Shown here: one piece after another, positions 39,890 through 46,508 of the stretch | Layout of the letters: every line of letters starts with the position of its first letter | Position numbering within the stretch: position 1 is the stretch's first letter | DNA from: Methylococcaceae bacterium | GTDB lineage: Bacteria; Pseudomonadota; Gammaproteobacteria; Methylococcales; Methylomonadaceae | Reading direction: 5' to 3' | DNA: 64,000 bases | Assembly: GCA_030693065.1 (NCBI GenBank) | Contig: JAUYBL010000010.1 | Span: 186,001 to 250,000 of the forward strand | Position numbers and translations under genes: made by a program | Notes under the pieces: generated by a model | The model's input: only the letters and a program-made list of their open reading frames with translations | Told to the model about the DNA's origin: nothing | The model's database searches: none

Positions 39890-39940
39890 AGATTGTCAGC
39901 AGAACTGAATTCAAACTGACTGAAAATTAGAAAATGCCAT

Positions 39941-40945
39941 TCAGTGGCTTGTTCCACTGCAATTCGTATAATATTTGTCAAATTCTTTTTGGATATTTGG
40001 GTTATAAAAAGTTTTCTTTCCACCATTTGGATTTTTTGGATTAAGAAGCCTTTCATACGCAAATTTTTTATCTTTTTCTAGCTTCTTTCTTATCTTGTGA
40101 TACGCAGCATTCATTTTAAAGTCAGAATAGCGTTTTGATAGGCGCGTACTTAGAACATCGTAATCCCAGGGGTACTTATCTGTGAAATCCTCTTCTAATA
40201 AAAATACAGTTGTAGCATTTGGATCATTGGAAATTTGAATTGGCATACCAGAGGTGCTTTTCACTTTTTGAAACTTTACGTCAATTCTAAGTGTTAAGTT
40301 GTAGTCTCCTATATTCTCACTCCCATCGTAAGGTTCCTCAGACTTTTTTATATATTCTAAAACTTTCTTTTCACTGGAATTAAGAGAAATACCAGGTGCT
40401 TCACTAAAGTTTCTGAAGAATGAGAGCGGCATTAAATAAAAATTGTATCCAGATAAGACATCGCCAAACCAAGCAGACACTAAATGAAGGTAATTCTGAA
40501 GCGAGGCACTGCCAAGTTCTTGTATTTTCAAAGATAGTAGCAAGTCGTCATTTACAAAGTGTATCGAGTTATCTCTGATTTCAGTAAGTGCAATAATGTT
40601 ATCGTTTACCGCTCTTTCGATTTTAACGCCATATTCTTCGTTAACAATTCGATAGGCTTCAAATAAGTTTATAGACATTGGATTGCCTGACCTATTCTTC
40701 TTTGGCCGTTTTACGGGCGATTTTTTCCCCGTCTTGAGAGTTTTGTGTTCCATTGCATACAGTGAAGCCAGCTTGTTACTTGCCAAATTCAGCACTTTTG
40801 CTTTAAATAATAGTTCCCACGAATTAATACAAAGAACAGAAAATGTTTCTTCACGGTATTTAAAGTCAGGTTTATTGTAGATTTCTATCGCTGAAAGCAT
40901 TGCAGCAACAGATTTTTCCAACATTAATCTAGATCGAGACTTCAT
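39941..40945 (-). CDS. DUF3644 protein with a HEPN-like motif
   Basis: 334 residues, clearly AT-richer than the neighbouring core genes. It matches the DUF3644 family (N-terminal EKSVAAMLSAIEIYNKP, FSVLCINSWELLFKAKVL). R124-D-N-S-I-H129 fits the R-x4-6-H signature of HEPN ribonucleases within a helical region. HEPN proteins are common toxins and phage-defence effectors, so a defence role is plausible but not shown. It stands alone, opposite in strand to the SDR gene, at the left end of an island of toxin-antitoxin genes. Confidence 0.7.
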   Translation of the reverse strand: MKSRSRLMLEKSVAAMLSAIEIYNKPDFKYREETFSVLCINSWELLFKAKVLNLASNKLASLYAMEHKTLKTGKKSPVKRPKKNRSGNPMSINLFEAYRIVNEEYGVKIERAVNDNIIALTEIRDNSIHFVNDDLLLSLKIQELGSASLQNYLHLVSAWFGDVLSGYNFYLMPLSFFRNFSEAPGISLNSSEKKVLEYIKKSEEPYDGSENIGDYNLTLRIDVKFQKVKSTSGMPIQISNDPNATTVFLLEEDFTDKYPWDYDVLSTRLSKRYSDFKMNAAYHKIRKKLEKDKKFAYERLLNPKNPNGGKKTFYNPNIQKEFDKYYTNCSGTSH

Positions 40946-41133
40946 GCGGTTCCTTTGTGGAGGTTAAGAGGTAATTAGGTGCTTTCTGTGTAGCATCCTT
41001 GATCAATTTAGTCTAGCCAATAGATTAAGCTCGTGAGGGTTAGCACGTTTTTTTGGCCCACCCGGAATTAAAGCTATTGTCTTTACATGGCGGGCAATAT
41101 AGTGTTTTTGAAATTCAAACAATTAGGAATCCC

Positions 41134-41424
41134 ATGAAACCTTCTACAGCACTTGATTTGAATCGCAACGCTGTGCGTGAAGTGGTAAGCCGTTTCCATA
41201 CTTCCAACCCTCGTGTGTTTGGTTCTGTCCTACATGGAGACGACCGGGACGGCAGCGATCTTGATTTGCTGGTAGATGCTTTGCCGGGCGCCACTTTGTT
41301 TGATCTTGGCGGTTTGCAAATCGAACTGGAAGAACTGCTTGGCGTCACAGTTGATTTGCTGACGCCTGGTGACATTCCAAAAAAGTTTCGCGATCAAGTC
41401 CTTGCCGAAGCCAGACCGGTATGA
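41134..41424 (+). CDS. mntA: MNT-type nucleotidyltransferase antitoxin (MntA)
   Basis: 96 residues from MKPSTALDLN (AGGA at proper spacing; longer frame from 41053 not used). Minimal nucleotidyltransferase motif G-S-x10-D-x-D is present: GSVLHGDDRDGSDLDLLV. Such proteins neutralise HepT (HEPN) toxins by AMPylation. The hepT frame starts in the overlapping ATGA but is cut short, so this antitoxin is probably an orphan. Confidence 0.88.
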   Translation: MKPSTALDLNRNAVREVVSRFHTSNPRVFGSVLHGDDRDGSDLDLLVDALPGATLFDLGGLQIELEELLGVTVDLLTPGDIPKKFRDQVLAEARPV

Positions 41425-41570
41425 CTGGAAATCGCCTGCCAGACTACCTTGATCACATGCTCGAGGCCGTGCAACTGGCATGGAGCTATGTCGAGGGCTT
41501 GGATAAAGAGGTGGAGCTTGTCGAAGGATTTAATCAGTGCTTCCCTAGTTGTAGCTTCTTGATTTCATGA
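41421..41570 (+). pseudogene. HepT toxin, truncated by a MITE-like repeat end
   Basis: The first ~31 codons (MTGNRLPDYLDHMLEAVQLA then WSYVEGLDK) match the N-terminus of HepT/HEPN toxins paired with MntA. From 41514 the sequence becomes the right end of the repeat found whole at 9445-9577, encoding an unrelated tail and a stop at 41570. The HEPN catalytic region is absent, so no active toxin is made. Confidence 0.8.
41514..41548. repeat. Partial copy (right end) of the MITE-like element
   Basis: GAGCTTGTCGAAGGATTTAA followed by TCAGTGCTTCCCTAG. It matches the right terminus of the element at 9445-9577 apart from an eight-base gap and one base. Only this end is present. Confidence 0.8.
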
Positions 41571-41573
41571 TCG

Positions 41574-41867
41574 TCATTTTTCATTCTGATCCGGATTTAA
41601 AAGAGGTTTAATGTCGCGGACGCGGATAACCTCAATCCCTGCTTGAAAAGGTCTGTAAAAGATCAAATAGTCATCGACTGGAAACTTGTAAAGACCATGA
41701 TATTCCGGACGCTGCACGCCCATCAACGGAAAGTCGGCCAAACGCTGGCAATTTTGTTTGAGGATGTTCATGTATTGGGAAGCGGCTTTCGGTTTATCCA
41801 GTGCAATAAAATCACGAATGGCTTTCAAGTCATTCCTGGCTAAAGGCGTAAATCGCGCTATTCCCAT
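41574..41867 (-). CDS. RelE/ParE-type toxin
   Basis: 97 residues: RFTPLARNDLKAIRDFIAL, a RLADFPLMGVQRPEYHGLYK core and C-terminal DYLIFYRPFQAGIEVIRVRD, the ParE/RelE superfamily pattern. It lies 13 bp after its antitoxin. ParE-like (gyrase poison) is more likely than RelE-like, based on the FPLMG segment, but this is not certain. Confidence 0.88.
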   Translation of the reverse strand: MGIARFTPLARNDLKAIRDFIALDKPKAASQYMNILKQNCQRLADFPLMGVQRPEYHGLYKFPVDDYLIFYRPFQAGIEVIRVRDIKPLLNPDQNEK

Positions 41868-41880
41868 CGCTTAAATATCC

Positions 41881-42126
41881 TTAAATTAAATCGTGAAAAA
41901 CCGTTTCACTGTCCAGGAATTGCCCTTGGTCGGCTTGTTTGATGCCTTCCATCAGGTCGTTTTGCAAGGCTTGTAATTTCAGTTTTTGGTAAGCCTCGTA
42001 TTCTGTATCAGAAATCAGTACGGCAACGGCACGGCCATTCTTTTCGATGGTCACGGGTGTCCGTTGGGCTTTATCCAGCAATGCGCCGAAACGGGTCTTA
42101 GCTTCTGTGGAAGGAATAGTGATCAT
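41881..42126 (-). CDS. Phd/YefM-type antitoxin
   Basis: 81 residues. The N-terminal DNA-binding fold ITIPSTEAKTRFGALLDKAQ then PVTIEKNGRAVAVLIS is typical of Phd/YefM. The C-terminal acidic helix (EGIKQADQGQFLDSE) would wrap the toxin. It is likely autoregulated; a 15-bp tandem repeat 42-71 bp upstream is a candidate operator. Confidence 0.92.
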   Translation of the reverse strand: MITIPSTEAKTRFGALLDKAQRTPVTIEKNGRAVAVLISDTEYEAYQKLKLQALQNDLMEGIKQADQGQFLDSETVFHDLI

Positions 42127-42453
42127 GATTTTTTCCAGTAATGGTTAAAATGAACAATTTAATCATTATGATCATCAACTGAATGATCATCAACTGAAAG
42201 TTCAGCAACAAAATACGGCGGTCAGTTTAAGTATTTTCAAATAGCGATAAAGCCGCGATCTGTTGACATTCAAAGAAAAAAGTGGTCAGCCCTGAATACG
42301 TAAGCGGACCAATGTTGTAATGCAGTTGTCTTCAATGATTACGTCTTGTGCAGTTATATTCGGCCATATATTAACGCGTCATATATTTTGATAATGCCAT
42401 GCCATCTGCGGTTTGGATAATAATTAAGATTTATTTTTCCCGGAAATATGGCC
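42127..42453. other. Non-coding stretch between the antitoxin gene and the SDR remnant
   Basis: 327 bp of AT-rich sequence without a supportable gene. It holds the 15-bp tandem repeat at 42168 and presumably promoters for the Phd/RelE pair and, in the other direction, the K+ channel genes. Confidence 0.5.
42168..42197. promoter_or_regulatory. Tandem 15-bp repeat upstream of the Phd/RelE pair
   Basis: ATGATCATCAACTGA occurs twice in direct tandem. Each unit has the palindromic core TGATCA, and related GATCAT bases overlap the antitoxin start. This is a reasonable binding site for the Phd antitoxin or complex. Confidence 0.5.
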
Positions 42454-42552
42454 AAGGCAGTATCCTATATACTCACAAGCCGGTTCCTCATGGTCATTGC
42501 CAAAATCAATTTAAGTCCCTTAAACAAAGTCGTGAAATTCAAAAAATGCTGA
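42454..42552 (+). pseudogene. Diverged duplicate of the SDR gene 3' end
   Basis: The 32 codons KAVSYILTSRFLMVIAKINL then SPLNKVVKFKKC and stop align with the C-terminus of the SDR at 39167-39889 (EAVCYVLSSR, then INLSPLNRVVKFKK). DNA identity is about 70% by eye. There is no upstream body. Its stop overlaps the K+ channel start (ATGCTGA), suggesting that it once was, or comes from, an SDR-channel operon. Confidence 0.8.
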
Positions 42553-44153
42553 CGCGTATCATCGTCCGGTCTGCTTATTTCCTGAAAAATGCCAAACGCT
42601 ATCAAAGCACCAAGCGGTTTTTCTATGATTTGCTGGAAAACACTAACAGCCAGATTAAACGCCGCTTTGATGTGTTTATGATTACGTTGGTATTACTTAG
42701 CGTTGCTCAGCTGATTTACGAGGTAGACCACAATCCCGATGCCTTAGGCTTTTGGTTTGACCAAGCTGTAGTAGGTATATTTATTTTGGAATACCTGCTG
42801 CGCGGCTGGATTTATAGCGACGGCCACAAGATCATCCTTGAGCATTACGAACGGGCAGAATACCTAAACAGCCCTTTTCAACCGGGGCACGCGTTGTGGC
42901 AGGCGTTCACAGAAAAAGCACATTACTTAATCACGCCCATGGCAATCATCGATTTACTGGCCATTTTGCCCAGTTATCGGCCATTACGCGTGCTGCGTGT
43001 GTTGCTGGTTTTTCGGCTGTTCAAGTTATTTCGTTACTTTAGCAGCATCAAACTGTTTGCCAATATTCTCGCCAGTAAACGCTTTGAGTTATCGACCCTG
43101 AGTGTTTTTTTAGGGTTTATTATCTTCATAGGCACCGTTGATTTTTACTTATTTGAAAACATCCACGATGGCGGTCAGGTCAATAGCTTATTTGATGCAC
43201 TGTATTGGGCCATAGTGACCGTAGCTACCGTCGGCTATGGCGATATCACCCCCATTACATTTGGTGGCCGAATCGTGGCAATGGCGCTGATTTTAAGTGG
43301 CGTTGGCGTGTTGTCCTTTTTTATCTCCATCATTGTGACCGCATTCAACGAAGAAATTCAGGAGTTACAAGAAAATACCGTTTACGCGGAATTAAATCGC
43401 TATAAACGCTTTGTAATTATTTGCGGATTTGGCAGGGTCGGACAGCATATTGCCAAGCAATTGCGTAAAGATCGCCAGCATTTTGTCGTTTTGGACATCA
43501 ATGAAGACCATGTTCTTAAAGCTAAACAACTGGGCTATCTGGTTATTCATGCAGACGCTAGTAAAAACGACGTGTTAAAAAACGCCCGCATCAATAACGG
43601 TGCCTCAGCAGTGTTATGTGTTACCGGCGATGACGTTACCAATGTGTACATTGCCCTAACCAGTCGGCATTTAAATAAAGACATTCAAATTATTTCCCGG
43701 GCTAATGGTCAGGAAAATGTAAAAAAAATGTATCAAGCGGGTGCCAATAACGTCATTCAACCCTTTGAAATGGCTGGCATGCTGGTGGCCGAATACATTG
43801 GTCAACCGACCGCTTTCGAGGCTATCTTGGGCATTCTCCATGAAGAAAGCCATATTTTGATGGAAGCGTTGCCTGTACACACGGGTTCATTTATAGACGG
43901 CAAAACCATTAACGAAATTGACTTTAAAGTGCGTAAGCTACTGCTGCTGGGTATTATCAGTGCGCATCCGCCTATTTCAAAAGAACACAAAGCGAGCTAC
44001 CCGCTGAAGAATCAACATTTTTACTTTAATCCCGAACAGTATTTCCAATTACGCGACGGCGACTTGCTGGTGGTGTTGGGCAGAACGCACAGCCTCACAC
44101 ATTTTCGCAATGAATTGGCACATAGTCGCCCGCACCAGAGAGCCAAACAATGA
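42546..44153 (+). CDS. Voltage-gated-type K+ channel with RCK (TrkA-N/C) domain
   Basis: About 535 residues from MLTRIIVRSA (the longer frame from 42399 is the SDR remnant and upstream DNA). Six-helix channel: S1 around FMITLVLLSVAQLIYEV, an S4-like arginine helix RPLRVLRVLLVFRLFKLFRY, pore filter TVATVGYGD. Then a cytoplasmic RCK domain with the nucleotide-binding FVIICGFGRVGQHIA and a TrkA-C-like end. It is followed with a 4-bp overlap by a second RCK protein. A full S4 is unusual for bacterial RCK channels. Confidence 0.9.
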   Translation: MLTRIIVRSAYFLKNAKRYQSTKRFFYDLLENTNSQIKRRFDVFMITLVLLSVAQLIYEVDHNPDALGFWFDQAVVGIFILEYLLRGWIYSDGHKIILEHYERAEYLNSPFQPGHALWQAFTEKAHYLITPMAIIDLLAILPSYRPLRVLRVLLVFRLFKLFRYFSSIKLFANILASKRFELSTLSVFLGFIIFIGTVDFYLFENIHDGGQVNSLFDALYWAIVTVATVGYGDITPITFGGRIVAMALILSGVGVLSFFISIIVTAFNEEIQELQENTVYAELNRYKRFVIICGFGRVGQHIAKQLRKDRQHFVVLDINEDHVLKAKQLGYLVIHADASKNDVLKNARINNGASAVLCVTGDDVTNVYIALTSRHLNKDIQIISRANGQENVKKMYQAGANNVIQPFEMAGMLVAEYIGQPTAFEAILGILHEESHILMEALPVHTGSFIDGKTINEIDFKVRKLLLLGIISAHPPISKEHKASYPLKNQHFYFNPEQYFQLRDGDLLVVLGRTHSLTHFRNELAHSRPHQRAKQ

Positions 44154-44854
44154 AAAGAATTGCTGTGTTTGGCTATGGTTTGATGTCTTTGGAAGTAATG
44201 GGCAGGTTAAATCATCATCAATGCAGCCTGTTATTCATTGCCGAAAATGAAGCGGAAGCTGCGCTAGTTACCGATCGCGGTTTTGAAGTCAGTATCATAG
44301 ATTTTCGTAATGATGATGAGCTTAGATCGGTGGGTATCGGTGATGCAGTTGATTCTATCTTCTGTTTTTATCCCACCGATGCGGACAATGTGTTTTTAAC
44401 CATTTCTGCCCGAGCTATTGATAAAAATCTAACGATTATCGCGATTGTCGACGAACCGGAATCTGCTGAAAAACTCTTGGCGGCAGGGGCGAATAAAATT
44501 ATCGACCCTTACGAAATTTGCGGCCGTAAAACCTACGACATGCTGACCAAACCGGATATTACCAATATCATGGATAATGCCGTCTTTGGGCGCCACGATT
44601 TGAACATGGCGCAAATAGAAATTCCTGTTGGGTCTCGTTTTGAAAACACCCAAACCAGCCATTTAAGACTCAATAACAAGCACGATATTATTTTGATTGG
44701 CGTGGTCGACAAAAATACCAGCCAATTGCACTTTGCCATTGGCGAAAAAGAACATACCTTAAGCGCCGGTGATGTCCTGGTTGTTATGGGCCCGACGCGA
44801 GAAATAAGACACTTTAAAGAAGAGGTTGATTATGTTGAAACTGATAAAATTTAA
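44150..44854 (+). CDS. Separate RCK/TrkA-like regulatory protein
   Basis: 234 residues: a Rossmann RCK-N domain (MKRIAVFGYGLMSLEVMGRL, AAGANKIIDPYEICGRKTYD) and a C-terminal TrkA-C domain (VGSRFENTQTSHLRL, LSAGDVLVVMGP). The GYGLMS glycine motif is less classical than that of the channel's own RCK. It is translationally coupled to the channel and likely forms mixed gating rings with it. Its 3' end overlaps dsbB by 23 bp. Confidence 0.85.
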   Translation: MKRIAVFGYGLMSLEVMGRLNHHQCSLLFIAENEAEAALVTDRGFEVSIIDFRNDDELRSVGIGDAVDSIFCFYPTDADNVFLTISARAIDKNLTIIAIVDEPESAEKLLAAGANKIIDPYEICGRKTYDMLTKPDITNIMDNAVFGRHDLNMAQIEIPVGSRFENTQTSHLRLNNKHDIILIGVVDKNTSQLHFAIGEKEHTLSAGDVLVVMGPTREIRHFKEEVDYVETDKI

Positions 44855-45344
44855 CGCCAGAATCTGGTTTTTGTTGGGCTTTGCAGGCTGTGCTTTTCTG
44901 CTGGGGATGGGGGCGTATTTTCAATTTGTCGGTGGTCTTGATCCCTGTCCCTTATGTATTTCGCAGCGATTAGCTATTTTGGCAACCGGCATCGTGTTTT
45001 TAATCGCCGGACTGCACAATCCTGGCCCAATAGGCGTTAAACGCTATTCGCTGTTAGGAACGATCACTGCATTGTGCGGCGCGGCTATTTCTACCCGCCA
45101 TGTTTGGCTGCAACACTTACCGCCCGACCAAGTACCTGAATGCGGCCCGGGTCTGGAATATGTTTTAGAAAATTTTCCTTTATCCGAAACTATTAAAATG
45201 ATGCTGAGCGGTACCGGTGACTGTGCAAAAGTCGACTGGACCTTGTTTGGCTTCAGCATGCCTGCCTGGACCTTATTGGCCTTTCTAATGCTGGCAACCT
45301 TGAGCTTATTACAACGCTGGAACCTTGAAGAGAATTTGGATTAA
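44832..45344 (+). CDS. dsbB: Disulfide bond formation protein DsbB
   Basis: Inner-membrane quinone reductase that reoxidises DsbA. 170 residues from MLKLIKFNAR, four membrane helices. First Cys pair C39-P-L-C42 in GLDPCPLCISQR; second pair in PECGPGLEYV and GTGDCAKVDW. It overlaps the preceding RCK gene and is followed 3 bp later by the exported methyltransferase. Confidence 0.95.
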   Translation: MLKLIKFNARIWFLLGFAGCAFLLGMGAYFQFVGGLDPCPLCISQRLAILATGIVFLIAGLHNPGPIGVKRYSLLGTITALCGAAISTRHVWLQHLPPDQVPECGPGLEYVLENFPLSETIKMMLSGTGDCAKVDWTLFGFSMPAWTLLAFLMLATLSLLQRWNLEENLD

Positions 45345-45347
45345 CTT

Positions 45348-46205
45348 ATGCGCTTACTGAAAAACATATTACTGCCTTTACTACTATCAACCAGTGCCTT
45401 AACAGCGAACGCCGCCGATGACTTTGACGGTTTAAAACAGGCAATTGCCGGTAAACACCGGGCCGCAGAAAGCAAAGCGCGCGATAAATATCGCCATCCC
45501 GAGCAAACATTGGAGTTTTTTGAAGTCAAAAATGACCTGACTGTGGTTGAAATTTGGCCTGGCAACGGCTGGTATACAGAAATACTCGCTCCTTACTTAA
45601 AAACTAACGGTAAATTCATTGCGGCCCAATTTTCTCCTAATGCCGAATTGCCTTATCACAAAAACACCGCGCAAAAATATATCGACAAACTCAAATCCCA
45701 ACCCAATCTATACGGCAAGGTCGAGTTATCGGTATTAGAGCCGCCGGAATACTTGCAAATCGGGCCTGATAACTCGGTAGATAGAATACTGACGTTTCGA
45801 AATGTGCATAATTGGATGAAAGATGACCAAGCAGCCGCGGTCTTTAAAGCGATGTTTACAGCCTTAAAACCAGGCGGCATTCTTGGCGTCGTTGAACACA
45901 GAAGCAACAACCTGAAACAAGAAGACCCAAAAGCCGCATCCGGTTACGTCAGTGAAGATTATGTCATTGCGCTGGCAAGAAACGCTGGTTTCGAATTTTT
46001 GGCTAAATCAGAAATCAACGCCAACAGCAAAGACACCAAAGATTACCCCGAAGGCGTCTGGGTACTGCCACCGGCACTAAGTGGTAAGGATAAAGACAGA
46101 AAAAAATACCTGTCCATTGGTGAAAGCGATCGGATGACCATCAAGTTCATCAAACCTACCGGCCTTAAAGCAGCCCTTTTCGGTAACGGTTTGTCAAGGC
46201 TATAA
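45348..46205 (+). CDS. Exported class I SAM-dependent methyltransferase-like protein
   Basis: 285 residues. A clear Sec signal peptide (LLKNILLPLLLSTSALTANA-AD) precedes a methyltransferase fold: LTVVEIWPGNGWYTEILAPY (motif I), RILTFRNVHNWMKDDQA, and LKPGGILGVVEHRSN. A SAM-binding fold in the periplasm is odd because SAM is cytoplasmic; the family is nevertheless known in proteobacteria with such signals. Function unknown. Possibly co-transcribed with dsbB, 3 bp upstream. Confidence 0.8.
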   Translation: MRLLKNILLPLLLSTSALTANAADDFDGLKQAIAGKHRAAESKARDKYRHPEQTLEFFEVKNDLTVVEIWPGNGWYTEILAPYLKTNGKFIAAQFSPNAELPYHKNTAQKYIDKLKSQPNLYGKVELSVLEPPEYLQIGPDNSVDRILTFRNVHNWMKDDQAAAVFKAMFTALKPGGILGVVEHRSNNLKQEDPKAASGYVSEDYVIALARNAGFEFLAKSEINANSKDTKDYPEGVWVLPPALSGKDKDRKKYLSIGESDRMTIKFIKPTGLKAALFGNGLSRL

Positions 46206-46508
46206 ACTGCAAATTTAGGCTTGACTTTAATAATTATCCACATTGTTTGCAGTGCCACTCTAAAGCCGACGACAAACCTGCAAACACTGTCATTTCTGTC
46301 AACCTATAATTCATAAGTTATTGATAATTATTGAACTTATCTTATTGTCGAAAATCTATACAATGTAACAAAACTGTAATAAAAACGGGCACTAAGGGGA
46401 ATTTAAAAGTGCTTATCCACAGAGTTATCCACAGCTTCTGTGGGTAACTTAAATAGTCTTTGCCTGATAGCTACTTAGCGACAATTCGTTAAAATTTACT
46501 CAAACATT
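46206..46508. promoter_or_regulatory. priA upstream region with DnaA-box cluster
   Basis: AT-rich 303 bp. Three perfect DnaA boxes TTATCCACA on the plus strand at 46234-46242, 46413-46421 and 46425-46433 (the last two 12 bp apart), plus an inverted near-match TGTGGGTAA at 46439-46447. Between them lies a very AT-rich tract (46300-46390). It could be DnaA-regulated transcription of priA or a DnaA-titrating or reactivating site. No dnaA, dnaN, gidA or rpmH lies nearby, so an origin is not claimed. Confidence 0.7.

Noticed and set aside
46206..46508. Chromosome replication origin
   Set aside because: DnaA boxes are present, but none of the usual origin neighbours (dnaA, dnaN, gidA/mnmG, rpmH) is in the window, and only a few boxes are seen.
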